DNA of 64,000 bases from Allobosea sp. Root483D1. GTDB taxonomy: Bacteria; Pseudomonadota; Alphaproteobacteria; Rhizobiales; Beijerinckiaceae. Made by a program: the position numbers and the translations under genes. Location: NCBI RefSeq assembly GCF_001429505.1, contig NZ_LMJW01000004.1, forward strand, positions 157,769 through 221,768, read 5' to 3'. Shown one piece after another: positions 1 through 8,818 of the stretch. The first letter of the stretch is position 1; each line of letters starts with the position of its first letter. The notes under the pieces are model-generated. The model saw only the letters and a program-made list of their open reading frames with translations. It was not told where the DNA came from and did not search any database.

Positions 1-10
1 CTCACCCCTG

Positions 11-34
11 CCCCTCTCCCATCTGGGAGAGGGG
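11..34. repeat. short perfect hairpin, intergenic
   Basis: A 10-bp perfect inverted repeat, CCCCTCTCCC (11-20) and GGGAGAGGGG (25-34), encloses the loop ATCT. No U-tract follows on either strand. It resembles the CCCCTCTCCC-type intergenic palindromes common in proteobacterial genomes. It could be a small repeat copy or a terminator for a gene to the left of the window. Confidence 0.5.
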
Positions 35-130
35 TTGCCCTTACGCTACTCAAGAATTTTGACTTACTGCGCAATTCATGCAACGCATCTTTATTAGTCA
101 ATTTCCAAAGTCAGCTGATAGTAGAGATTC

Positions 131-1429
131 ATGATTTACGATCAGGATAGCTTCCGCCGCGCAATAATAAATTTTTTCGGCTCTTTAAGAATTTCTATAG
201 ACCGCCCTTACAGAGACTGGCACCCATCCAGAGAGGTAGAGCGTGATCGATACACCAAAACCATGCTCCTTATAGAAGAAGCCCGCATCCGCTTCAATAG
301 CATTGTACGATTCAAGAGCGATCTAAACACGAATGATCTCAGCTTTGTTTGCCGAGAGCTGTTAGTTTTTATAGATTCTTTCCTGAGTTCAAAAATTGTC
401 GACCCGAATCTTCTGGCTCGAAGATTCCGCATAGCTCCGCCTTACCCGTCAAGCGAACGCAACAAACCACCCATTTTCCTTGAAATGGAGGAATGGAACG
501 GCCTTGCCATTGGTGACGCGCTGCAGGCGTTTCGTCATCTTATAATTCGAGCGATAGATGGAGGAATACCTTCACAAGGGACATTGGATTTTCAGAACGC
601 CCCTTCAATTATTCCAAGGCAGCAGTTGGCGCCTGCTCAATTCGAGATTCGTAATGGAAAAATCTCCGTTAAACGCAGTCAACCTGCCCCGAGAAAAGAA
701 GATATCTCAAACATCTCTCTAGCTCTAAATCATATTATCAACTCTGGTCAGAATCTGATTGATACTCTCAAAAATTCGAATTGCGACAATCGTCTCGTAG
801 AGCAAGTCTCTTTATTGAATAAATCTTTATCTGCAAACGATAATATCATTCAGATTGGGTTAACAAATATTGCTTGTAATATTATGTCAAGTCAATTTAA
901 AGAAGAGCTTCCAGATGCTGTAGTATCCATGTTTTATGCTTATAATAATAGTATCTCTATGTACGCTGCTCAATTTCCAGAATGGGAGAAGTTTGTATCA
1001 AATGCAAATAATGTTGAACTTTCTCCAAGTGATATTTCTGATATCGAAATTACAGCTGATAATATCGCTAACGAGCTTTCTCAAGAAAATGATATTTCTG
1101 ATGATAACGTACCACAGACAATCAAAAAAATTCGATCATTTATTCAATCTCCAGGTTCCGGTGCTAAAAAAGCAGCGTTTGCACTTCTTAAGACGATTGA
1201 GAACCTCGTTTCTAGCATAATACATCACACCTCAAATCTGATCGAAAAGACAACGAGTAAAACGATAGAAGGCCTATCAGCCGTAGCATCAAAACTTATA
1301 ATAGGATTACTAGGCATAGCCTTATTGGGAGCAACTGGGATTGCCCCAGCAGCATTGAGAGCGGGCGCGCCGTGGGTTCAACAGGCTGCGGAGCTATTAA
1401 AAAAGCAAATCGACAAAAGCATTGACTGA
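131..1429 (+). CDS. hypothetical protein of AT-rich, foreign-looking composition; C-terminal membrane segment
   Basis: I do not recognise this 432-residue protein. The N-terminal half is mixed alpha/beta-like and charged. A polar region follows, rich in Asn, Ser and Ile. Residues about 389-409 (LIIGLLGIALLGATG...) form a plausible transmembrane helix, followed by a short amphipathic tail ending in Lys and Asp, so it may be a C-tail-anchored membrane protein. The reading frame is strikingly AT-rich, with many AAT, ATT and TCT codons, unlike every later gene in the window, which indicates horizontal acquisition. It converges on uvrB with only three bases between stop codons. No strong Shine-Dalgarno precedes the ATG, so the start is the first in-frame ATG rather than a proven one. 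Confidence 0.7.
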   Translation: MIYDQDSFRRAIINFFGSLRISIDRPYRDWHPSREVERDRYTKTMLLIEEARIRFNSIVRFKSDLNTNDLSFVCRELLVFIDSFLSSKIVDPNLLARRFRIAPPYPSSERNKPPIFLEMEEWNGLAIGDALQAFRHLIIRAIDGGIPSQGTLDFQNAPSIIPRQQLAPAQFEIRNGKISVKRSQPAPRKEDISNISLALNHIINSGQNLIDTLKNSNCDNRLVEQVSLLNKSLSANDNIIQIGLTNIACNIMSSQFKEELPDAVVSMFYAYNNSISMYAAQFPEWEKFVSNANNVELSPSDISDIEITADNIANELSQENDISDDNVPQTIKKIRSFIQSPGSGAKKAAFALLKTIENLVSSIIHHTSNLIEKTTSKTIEGLSAVASKLIIGLLGIALLGATGIAPAALRAGAPWVQQAAELLKKQIDKSID

Positions 1430-1432
1430 GGT

Positions 1433-4111
1433 CTACCTCCGCCGCCCTCGCCTCTCTCCTGCCCCCTTCGGCCGCGCCTCCGGCACCGGGCCCATCTCAT
1501 CGAGCGTCGGCTTGCGCGGTCTTGCCACGCTCGCCTTCGGCTTGCCCTCGCCGCCGCCCCAGTTGTGCGGGCCCATATCGGCGTCGGTCGGCTTGCGGGC
1601 GCGCGTCGGCAGATTGGCCGAGGCGCCGTAGCTGCGCTCGCCCCGGTACTTGCCGGCGGAGGCCTCGACATCGCTTTGGCGGGCGAGCGGGTCGTCGGCG
1701 ATGGCGAGCTCGGTCGCCTGCAGGCGCTTGATCTCGTCGCGCATCCGGGCGGCGGTCTCGAATTCGAGATCGGCGGCGGCCTCGCGCATGCGCTTCTCGA
1801 GATCGGCGATCGCGGCCTTGAGGTTGTGACCAGAGGCCGGGATGTCGCTCAGGCCCTTGTCGACGGTGACGCGGTCGCGCTCATAGACCGAGCCGAGGAT
1901 GTCGCCGATGGCGCGCTTGATCGTCTGCGGCGTGATGCCGTGCTCGGCGTTATAGGCCTCCTGCTTCTCGCGCCGGCGATTGGTCTCGGCCATCGCCCGC
2001 TCCATCGAGCCGGTGATGTGGTCGGCATAGAGCACGACCTTGCCGTCGACATTGCGGGCGGCACGGCCGATGGTCTGGATCAATGAGGTCTCGGAGCGCA
2101 GGAAGCCCTCCTTGTCGGCGTCGAGAATGGCGACGAAGCCGCATTCGGGGATGTCGAGGCCCTCGCGCAGCAGGTTGATGCCGACGAGGACGTCGAAGGC
2201 GCCGAGGCGCAGGTCGCGCAGGATCTCGATGCGCTCGATCGTGTCGATGTCGGAGTGCATGTAGCGCACGCGCACGCCGTTCTCGTGCAGGTATTCGGTC
2301 AGGTCCTCGGCCATGCGCTTGGTCAGCACGGTGACGAGGGTGCGGTAGCCCTTGGCGGCGACCTCCTTGACCTCGTCGAGGAGGTCGGCGACCTGGTGCT
2401 TGGCCGGGCGGATCTCGACCGGCGGGTCGATCAGCCCTGTCGGGCGGATGACCTGCTCGGTGAAGACACCGCCGGTCTGGTCCATCTCCCAGCCGCCGGG
2501 CGTGGCCGAGACATGGACCGAGGACGGGCGCATCGCATCCCATTCCTCGAAGCGCAGCGGCCGGTTGTCCATGCAGGAGGGCAGGCGGAAGCCGTATTCG
2601 GCCAACGTCGCCTTGCGGCGGAAGTCGCCTTTGTACATCGCGCCGATCTGCGGCACGGTGACATGGCTCTCATCGGTGAAGACGAGGGCGTTGTCGGGCA
2701 GGTACTCGAACAGGGTCGGCGGCGGCTCGCCCGGCTTGCGGCCGGTGAGATAGCGCGAATAGTTCTCGATGCCGTTGCAGGAGCCGGTCGCCTCGATCAT
2801 CTCGATGTCGAAGGTGCAGCGCTGGTCGAGCCGCTGCGCCTCCAGATAACGGCCCATGCGGTTGAGTTCGTCGAGCCGGCCCTTGAGCTCCTGCTTGATC
2901 GACTTCACCGCCTGGTTCAGCGTCGGGCGCGGCGTGGTGTAGTGCGAATTGCCGTAGACCTTGATGAATTCGAGCTCGCCGGTCTTCTGGCCGGTGAGCG
3001 GATCGAACTCGGAGATGCTCTCGACCTCATCGCCGAACAGGCCGATGCGCCAGGCGCGATCCTCATAGTGGGCCGGGAAGAGCTCGACCGTGTCGCCGCG
3101 GACCCGGAACGAGCCGCGCGCGAAATCATGCTGGGTGCGCTTGTACTGCAGCGCCACCAGGTCGGCGATCAGCTGGCGCTGCTCGATGCGCTCGCCGAGC
3201 TTCAGCGAGAAGGTCATCGCCGTATAGGTCTCGACCGAGCCGATGCCGTAGATGCACGAGACCGAGGCGACGATGATGACGTCATCGCGCTCGAGCAGCG
3301 AACGCGTCGCCGAATGGCGCATCCGGTCGATCTGCTCGTTGATCGAGGATTCCTTCTCGATATAGGTGTCCGAGCGCGGGACGTAGGCCTCCGGCTGATA
3401 GTAGTCGTAATAGGAGACGAAGTACTCGACCGCGTTGTCGGGGAAGAAGCTTTTGAACTCGCCGTAGAGCTGCGCCGCCAGGGTCTTGTTCGGCGCCAGG
3501 ATCAGCGCCGGACGCTGCGTCTTCTCGATCACCTGCGCCATCGTGAAGGTCTTGCCCGAGCCGGTGACGCCGAGCAGGACCTGATCGCGTTCCTGCCGGC
3601 GGACGCCGTCGACGAGATCGGCGATCGCGGTCGGCTGGTCACCGGCCGGCTCGAAATCCGACTGCATGCGGAAGCGCACCCCGCCTTCCGACTTCTCGGG
3701 ACGCTCGGGCCGATGCGGTGTCCAGGGCTTGCCGGGCTCGATGAACGGGCTGCCGGTTTCGAGCAGCGCCTGCAGCGACTTCGCCGTCAGCGAGGCCGCG
3801 CTGTCGCTGTCGGGATCGAAGGCGGCATCGGCCTTCTTCGAGAGCTTGCGCGGCTTTGACTCGCCGGCGTCGCCCGGGCGTGCCTCGTAGCCGGCCTGCG
3901 GCGAGTCGCTGAAGCCGGAGGCGCCGCCCGGCACCGCCTTGCCACGGTTGATCGCCGGGTTGAGCAGGTCGGCGAGATAGCCTTCCAACGGCTTGAGATC
4001 CGGCTTGGTCGCCTTGGAATTGGGCGTGCGGGCGCTGGCGGGCTTCTTGGCCGCTTTGGCTTTGGCGGCGGCGGGCGGGCTGTCAGGCGTCTTGTCAGTG
4101 CTCTTGGGCAT
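1433..4111 (-). CDS. uvrB: excinuclease ABC subunit UvrB
   Basis: UvrB is the damage-verifying helicase-like subunit of nucleotide excision repair. It is loaded by UvrA and recruits UvrC. Visible features are the Walker A motif GVTGSGKT (about residues 181-188), the beta-hairpin region [10 protein letters not shown] that inserts into DNA, the helicase-like segment ending QTIGRAARN, and a C-terminal UVR domain ([25 protein letters not shown]). The frame extends upstream to 4222, but the ATG at 4111 begins [10 protein letters not shown], and the upstream part is an unlikely basic leader. From that start the protein has 892 residues against 673 in E. coli. The excess is a Lys/Ala/Pro-rich N-terminal extension of about 150 residues and a low-complexity, basic C-terminal tail. 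Confidence 0.95.
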   Translation of the reverse strand: MPKSTDKTPDSPPAAAKAKAAKKPASARTPNSKATKPDLKPLEGYLADLLNPAINRGKAVPGGASGFSDSPQAGYEARPGDAGESKPRKLSKKADAAFDPDSDSAASLTAKSLQALLETGSPFIEPGKPWTPHRPERPEKSEGGVRFRMQSDFEPAGDQPTAIADLVDGVRRQERDQVLLGVTGSGKTFTMAQVIEKTQRPALILAPNKTLAAQLYGEFKSFFPDNAVEYFVSYYDYYQPEAYVPRSDTYIEKESSINEQIDRMRHSATRSLLERDDVIIVASVSCIYGIGSVETYTAMTFSLKLGERIEQRQLIADLVALQYKRTQHDFARGSFRVRGDTVELFPAHYEDRAWRIGLFGDEVESISEFDPLTGQKTGELEFIKVYGNSHYTTPRPTLNQAVKSIKQELKGRLDELNRMGRYLEAQRLDQRCTFDIEMIEATGSCNGIENYSRYLTGRKPGEPPPTLFEYLPDNALVFTDESHVTVPQIGAMYKGDFRRKATLAEYGFRLPSCMDNRPLRFEEWDAMRPSSVHVSATPGGWEMDQTGGVFTEQVIRPTGLIDPPVEIRPAKHQVADLLDEVKEVAAKGYRTLVTVLTKRMAEDLTEYLHENGVRVRYMHSDIDTIERIEILRDLRLGAFDVLVGINLLREGLDIPECGFVAILDADKEGFLRSETSLIQTIGRAARNVDGKVVLYADHITGSMERAMAETNRRREKQEAYNAEHGITPQTIKRAIGDILGSVYERDRVTVDKGLSDIPASGHNLKAAIADLEKRMREAAADLEFETAARMRDEIKRLQATELAIADDPLARQSDVEASAGKYRGERSYGASANLPTRARKPTDADMGPHNWGGGEGKPKASVARPRKPTLDEMGPVPEARPKGAGERRGRRR

Positions 4112-4252
4112 GGCCGGAATATGGGCGCGATTGGCCGTCGATGCGAGAGGGCGAGGCGCCGAAAGCGCCATTCTGGTGACAGGAGTTGACAGTAACCGCG
4201 CTGCTCGCATTAATTGCATCAATAACTAACAATCAACCATAAGGCGGCGACC

Positions 4253-7200
4253 ATGTCGGGGGGCGGGGTCGGAGAGGGCGACGACGCTGTCGAAGCCTTC
4301 ATTGCACGCTGGCGCGCCTCGGAAGGGGCGGAGCGGGCTGCCTATGCGCTCTTCCTGAGCGAGTTCTGCCGGCTGATCGGCGTCGAGCCGCCGCACCCAC
4401 CGACGAGCGACGCCGAGGCGGTAACCTACCGCTTCGAGTATCCCGTCGCCTTCCGCGACGAAAGCGGCGCGGCGTCGACCGGCCGGATCGACCTCTACAA
4501 GAAATCGGGCTTCGTGCTGGAGGCCAAGCAGAGCCGCCTGCACGGTCAGATCAAGGAGATCCTGCCGGCGGGCGACAAGGTCGACGAGCCCATCGTCGCG
4601 CCGCGCGGCCGGCGCGGCGCCGACCGCGGCCTCGACGTCAAGATGCTGCACGCCAAGCGCCAGGCCGAGCATTACGCCCGCGCTCTGCCGGCCTCGCATG
4701 GCTGGCCGCCCTTCATCATCCTCTGCGATGTCGGGCACTGCTTCGAATTCTATGCGGACTTCTCCGGGCAGGGGAAGAACTACGCCCAATTTCCGGATCG
4801 GCATCGCTTCCGGGTCTATCTCGACGACCTGCGCGATCCTGCCATCCGGGCCCGGATCGCCCGCATCTGGCACGATCCGGCCTCGCTCGACCCCGCCCGC
4901 CAGGCGGCGCTGGCGACGCGCCAGATCGCCGAACGGCTTGCCGCCGTCTCGAAGGCACTGGAGCGCCGCTATGACGCCGAGGACGTCGCGCTGTTCCTGA
5001 TGCGCTGTGTCTTCACCATGTTCGCCGAGGATGTCCGGCTGATCCCGGCCGACAGCTTCAAGCGAATGCTGCGGGACTGCCTCAGCGCGCCGAAGAGCTT
5101 CAAGCCGCTGCTCGAGGATCTCTGGCGCGCCATGGACAAGGGCGACTATTCCGCGGCCGTGCATGCCGAGATCAAGCGCTTCAACGGCCGCATGTTCGCC
5201 GAGCCGCAAGTGTTCGCGCTCGGCAGGGACGGCATCGCCGAACTGCTCGCCGCCGCCGAGCATGACTGGAGCCTGGTCGAGCCGGCGATCTTCGGTACCT
5301 TGCTCGAGCAGGCGCTGGAACCGGCCGAGCGCGCGCGGCTGGGCGCGCACTATACGCCGCGCGCCTATGTCGAACGGCTGGTCGTGGAGACCGTGATCGG
5401 CCCCTTGCGCGACGACTGGCGCGCGGTGCTCGCCGCTGCCCAGCAGGCGCGTGACGGCGGCAACGGCAAAGCCGCGCTCGCCTTGGTCGAAGCCTTCCAC
5501 CGGCAGCTCAGCAAGACGCGCGTGCTCGATCCGGCCTGCGGAACCGGGAATTTCCTGCATGTCTCGCAGGATCTGATGAAGCGGCTGGAGGGCGAGGTGC
5601 TCGAAGTCGCGGCCGAACTCGGCGCAGCCGAGCAGCTCGGCGGCTTCGCGGAACGCGGGGTCGGGCCCGGCCAATTCTTCGGCATGGACCTCAACCGCCG
5701 CGCCGTGGCGATCGCCGACCTGATGCTCTGGATCGGCTATCTGCAATGGCATCTGCGCACGCGCGCCTTCGCCCCGCAGGAGCCGATTCTCGAGCAACTC
5801 GCCCAGATCGTCCCCGGCGACGCCTTGCTCGACTGGGATGACTGGCCGGTGCCGGCAGTCGAAGGCGGCCGCGAGGTCGTGCCGCGCAATCCGCGCCGGC
5901 CGGACTGGCCGGAGGTCGAGTTCATCGTCGGCAATCCGCCCTTCATCGGCGGCAAGGATCTGCGCGGGCGCCTCGGCGAGGGCTATGTCGGCGCGCTGCG
6001 TGCCGCCTACCCTCACATGAACGAGAGTGCCGACCTCGTCATGTACTGGTGGGATCGCGCCGCCGAACTGCTGGCCTTGCCCGACACGAAGCTCCGGCGC
6101 TTCGGCTTCGTCACGACCAATTCGATCACCCAGCTGTTCCAGCGCCGCGTGGTCGAGCGGCACCTCAGCGCCAGGCGGCCGATCTCGCTGCTGCTCGCGA
6201 TCGCCGACCATCCCTGGACCAAGGCCGGCAAGGATGCCGCGGCCGTGCGGATCGCGATGACGGTCGCGGTGCTTGGCCAGCACGAGGGTCGGCTGCTCGA
6301 CGTCGTCTCGGAGGCCGCGCTCGATACCGATCAGCCACGGATCGAATTGCGCGAGCGGCAGGGGCGGATCGGTTCGGACCTCTCGACGGGTCCGGACATG
6401 ACGCGGACGACCCCTTTGCGTGCGAACGAAGGATTGAGCTCTCGCGGTGTGTCGCTCCACGGGGCCGGCTTCCTCGTCACCCCAGCCGCAGCGGAGGCGC
6501 TCGGGCTCGGCCACCGGCCAGGGCTCGACAACCACATCCGCCACTACCGCAATGGCCGCGACCTCACCGCGCGCTCGCGCGGCGTCCTGGCGATCGATCT
6601 GTTCGGACTGACCGCCGCCGAGGTGCGCGAACGCTTTCCGGAGGTCTATCAGCATCTGCGGCTGACGGTGGCGAGCGACCGGCAAGCACAGTTCGAGCTG
6701 TCGCCGACGGCTGATGCGCGCTCCTACCTGGCCCATTGGTGGCTGTTCGGAAAGCCACGGCAGGAGCTGCGCCCGGCTCTCGCGGGACTGCAGCGCTATA
6801 TCGCGACCGTCGAGACGGCCAAGCACCGGGTCTTCCAGTTTCTCGATGTCAGCATCTTGCCGGACAACATGCTGGTCGCGGTCGCGCTGTCGGACGCCTT
6901 CCACCTCGGCGTGCTGTCATCGCGCATGCATTGCACCTGGGCCCTGCGCGCCGGTGGCTGGCTCGGCGTCGGCAATGACCCGCGCTACTCCAAATCGCGC
7001 TGCTTCGATCCGTTCCCGTTTCCCGATGCCGGCGAAGCGCAAAAGCAGGCGATCCGTGCTTCTGCCGAAGCACTCGACGCCCTCCGCAAGGAGGTACTGG
7101 AGCGACACCCAGACCTGACGCTGACCAAGCTCTACAATGTCCGCGAGGCGATCCTGGCCGGCACGCCCCTCTCCGCTTCCGAGGCCGATATCCGCGACCG

Positions 7201-7690
7201 TGGCCTCGTGCTGATCCTGAACGAGCATCACGAGACGATCGATGCCGCGGTCGCTGCCGCCTATGGGATACCGGCGAACGCCGAGGAGGAGGCGATTCTT
7301 GCTGCGCTCGTGACGCTCAACTCCGAACGGGCGCAACAGGAGACGCGCGGCGAGATGCGCTGGCTGCGGCCGGACTATCAGCGACCGCGTTTCGGCCGCA
7401 AGGGCGTGGCAGGCGAACAGATGACGGCGGCAGAGCTGCTTGTCATGCCGGCCCCAGCCAGGAAGCCGAGTTTCCCGGCACACCCGGTCGAAAGGGTCGC
7501 CGCCGTGCTCGCGCTCTTGGCCGTCTCGGCCGTGCCACTCGACGCGGAGACGATTGCCTTGCGCTTTGGTCAGGGGCTGAGGATCAGAGCGGCGGTGCAG
7601 GGGATTCTGATCTCGCTGGCCCGTGTCGGCGAGGTCTCGACCGGCGACAGTGGCGCGAGTTTCGCGCGGCGGCTCGTCGCGACGGGCTGA
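4253..7690 (+). CDS. single-chain restriction-modification enzyme, MmeI-like (type IIG/IIL), N6-adenine-type methylase
   Basis: This 1145-residue protein appears to combine DNA cleavage and methylation in one chain. The N-terminal part carries D80-(9 residues)-E90-A-K92 (GRIDLYKKSGFVLEAK), the spacing of the MmeI-family PD-(D/E)XK nuclease. A helical connector follows, then the methylase core with motif I DPACGTGNF (426-434, SAM binding) and motif IV NPPF (561-564, catalysis on an amino group, usually adenine N6). The remaining half should contain the target-recognition domain and a helical tail; the last 80 residues look like a winged helix. It is longer than MmeI (919). No separate R, M or S gene is adjacent, consistent with a self-contained system. 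Specificity cannot be read from sequence. The alternative is a methylase with an inactive nuclease domain. Confidence 0.85.
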   Translation: MSGGGVGEGDDAVEAFIARWRASEGAERAAYALFLSEFCRLIGVEPPHPPTSDAEAVTYRFEYPVAFRDESGAASTGRIDLYKKSGFVLEAKQSRLHGQIKEILPAGDKVDEPIVAPRGRRGADRGLDVKMLHAKRQAEHYARALPASHGWPPFIILCDVGHCFEFYADFSGQGKNYAQFPDRHRFRVYLDDLRDPAIRARIARIWHDPASLDPARQAALATRQIAERLAAVSKALERRYDAEDVALFLMRCVFTMFAEDVRLIPADSFKRMLRDCLSAPKSFKPLLEDLWRAMDKGDYSAAVHAEIKRFNGRMFAEPQVFALGRDGIAELLAAAEHDWSLVEPAIFGTLLEQALEPAERARLGAHYTPRAYVERLVVETVIGPLRDDWRAVLAAAQQARDGGNGKAALALVEAFHRQLSKTRVLDPACGTGNFLHVSQDLMKRLEGEVLEVAAELGAAEQLGGFAERGVGPGQFFGMDLNRRAVAIADLMLWIGYLQWHLRTRAFAPQEPILEQLAQIVPGDALLDWDDWPVPAVEGGREVVPRNPRRPDWPEVEFIVGNPPFIGGKDLRGRLGEGYVGALRAAYPHMNESADLVMYWWDRAAELLALPDTKLRRFGFVTTNSITQLFQRRVVERHLSARRPISLLLAIADHPWTKAGKDAAAVRIAMTVAVLGQHEGRLLDVVSEAALDTDQPRIELRERQGRIGSDLSTGPDMTRTTPLRANEGLSSRGVSLHGAGFLVTPAAAEALGLGHRPGLDNHIRHYRNGRDLTARSRGVLAIDLFGLTAAEVRERFPEVYQHLRLTVASDRQAQFELSPTADARSYLAHWWLFGKPRQELRPALAGLQRYIATVETAKHRVFQFLDVSILPDNMLVAVALSDAFHLGVLSSRMHCTWALRAGGWLGVGNDPRYSKSRCFDPFPFPDAGEAQKQAIRASAEALDALRKEVLERHPDLTLTKLYNVREAILAGTPLSASEADIRDRGLVLILNEHHETIDAAVAAAYGIPANAEEEAILAALVTLNSERAQQETRGEMRWLRPDYQRPRFGRKGVAGEQMTAAELLVMPAPARKPSFPAHPVERVAAVLALLAVSAVPLDAETIALRFGQGLRIRAAVQGILISLARVGEVSTGDSGASFARRLVATG

Positions 7691-7693
7691 CGA

Positions 7694-7996
7694 TCACGCC
7701 CGCTTGCGCTCGTCCTCCCCTGTGATCTCGGCCTTCTTGCGCCGGGTCCAGTCTCGGCCCTCGCCACCGCCCCAGAGCAGCCAGGCGATGTACCCGGCCG
7801 AAGGCTCCTTTCCGTCGTCGAAACTCTTGGCCTGCTTGTCGACAGCGTGGCGGGCGAAGTAGCTGACCATGCACTCGATCGTCTCGGTGCCGCCCCGATT
7901 GAACTCCAGGCGCAGGCCCTTGCCGGCGTTCTCGGCGACGCGATGCGGCGGTGTCAGGTCGACATGGGGATGCTCATCGCTTCTCCCCGAGTTCAC
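7694..7996 (-). CDS. small conserved hypothetical protein
   Basis: This 100-residue protein is rich in charged residues. Its core reads MVSYFARHAVDKQAKSFDDG, then SAGYIAWLLWGGGEGRDW and a basic tail (RRKKAEITGEDERKR). The aromatic- and Gly-rich centre looks like a small folded domain seen in uncharacterised alphaproteobacterial proteins, but I cannot name a function. Its start overlaps the end of the upstream DUF2945-like gene by about 23 bases, so the two are probably co-transcribed. It converges on the restriction-modification gene. Confidence 0.7.
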   Translation of the reverse strand: MNSGRSDEHPHVDLTPPHRVAENAGKGLRLEFNRGGTETIECMVSYFARHAVDKQAKSFDDGKEPSAGYIAWLLWGGGEGRDWTRRKKAEITGEDERKRA

Positions 7997-8192
7997 TGTG
8001 CGACTTCAGCGCGTAGCCGCCGCGCGGTTGCGTCACCAGATAGGCCGGGTTTTCCGGCGAGGCGTTACGGCGGACCTCCGTGCCCTTGATCGTGCGGGTC
8101 ACGGGTTTGGTGAAGACCTGCTCAACACGGCCCTTGGCAGTATGAGCGCCCCAACGCCAGGTCACCTCGGCGCCTGTCTTGAATGTCGTCAT
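7974..8192 (-). CDS. DUF2945/HVA1-like small protein
   Basis: This 72-residue protein begins MTTFKTGAEVTWRWGAHTAK and contains a central KPVTRTIKGTEVRRNASPENPAYLV-like segment (in part). It fits the small beta-barrel DUF2945 (hypervirulence-associated, Tudor-like) family, whose members share a G-x-x-V-x-W start and a SP-x-NPxYLV segment. The molecular role of the family is not established. It overlaps and presumably is co-transcribed with the downstream small gene at 7694-7996. It is divergent from the TPR-like gene at 8273. Confidence 0.75.
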   Translation of the reverse strand: MTTFKTGAEVTWRWGAHTAKGRVEQVFTKPVTRTIKGTEVRRNASPENPAYLVTQPRGGYALKSHSELGEKR

Positions 8193-8272
8193 CGCGTCGC
8201 GGCTCCGTGCTCTCCTGCTGGTGGAAACGTCGCGGCCATGATTTGGTTTCGGCGAAAAGCAGGGAGGTCAGG

Positions 8273-8722
8273 ATGCGCCGGAGCGGCTTTTTCGGCGGCG
8301 CGCTGGTGCTGCTCATCTCGGCGAGCGCGGCCCAGGGCGTCGGCCCCGACTGGACCTATCTCGACGAGGACCCCGATTATCGCCAGGCGCGGCGCTGGAT
8401 CGAGGAGAAGAACTATCAGCCGGCGATCGACAAGCTGATGGCTATCCTCGTCCGGCAACCGGACTCGCCGGTGCTGCTCAACTGGATCGCCTTCTCGCAG
8501 CGCAAGCTGAAGAACTATCCGGTCTCGAAGCAATTCTACGACGCCGCGCTCCTGCGCGACCCGACCTATCTGCCGGCGCTGGAATACCAGGGCGAATGGT
8601 TCATCGAGACCGGCGACATGGCGTCGGCCAAGGCCAATCTGGAGAAGCTCGCCAAGCTCTGCGGCCGTTGCCATGAATGGCAGGATCTCGACCAGGCGAT
8701 CCGCAAGGCGGAGGCGAAATAG
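8273..8722 (+). CDS. secreted TPR-like repeat protein
   Basis: The 149-residue product has an N-terminal signal peptide (MRRSGFFGGALVLLISASAAQG). Helical repeats follow: YRQARRWIEEKNYQPAIDKL, then LLNWIAFSQRKLKNYPVSKQ and YLPALEYQGEWFIETGDMAS. The pattern of small and aromatic residues is that of tetratricopeptide repeats, so a periplasmic protein-interaction role is likely. The C-terminal LCGRCHEWQ has a CxxCH-like string (CGRCH), which could be a haem c attachment site. The start was chosen because AGGGAGGTCAGG directly precedes this ATG; an upstream in-frame extension to 8183 lacks such support. Confidence 0.85.
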   Translation: MRRSGFFGGALVLLISASAAQGVGPDWTYLDEDPDYRQARRWIEEKNYQPAIDKLMAILVRQPDSPVLLNWIAFSQRKLKNYPVSKQFYDAALLRDPTYLPALEYQGEWFIETGDMASAKANLEKLAKLCGRCHEWQDLDQAIRKAEAK

Positions 8723-8724
8723 CG

Positions 8725-8753
8725 CCGTCATCCAAGCGTCACGACGCTGTCGC
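8725..8753 (+). promoter_or_regulatory. candidate PHO box (PhoB binding, three half-sites)
   Basis: Three 7-mers with exact 11-bp periodicity, CCGTCAT (8725-8731), GCGTCAC (8736-8742) and CTGTCGC (8747-8753), match the layout of PhoB sites (CTGTCAT repeats every 11 bp). They end 65 bases before the phytase-like gene. Individual matches are 5-6 of 7, weaker than textbook sites. The second copy of this layout before ugpB strengthens the case. Confidence 0.45.
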
Positions 8754-8818
8754 GCGAGTGCCACGGGAGAACGCGAAGCGGGGGCCGTCCCGTTTTTCCG
8801 CAACCGGAGCTCCACGCC

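Noticed and set aside
1..1429. Edge of a prophage or integrative element
   Set aside because: Composition is foreign, but no integrase, att repeat, tRNA or phage structural gene is visible in this window.
2255..3859. A 534-codon frame antisense to uvrB
   Set aside because: Shadow of a highly conserved repair gene.
4226..6904. An 892-codon open frame antisense to the restriction-modification gene
   Set aside because: It is a GC-rich shadow: the opposite strand has clear methylase and nuclease motifs, and this frame shows no recognisable domain.
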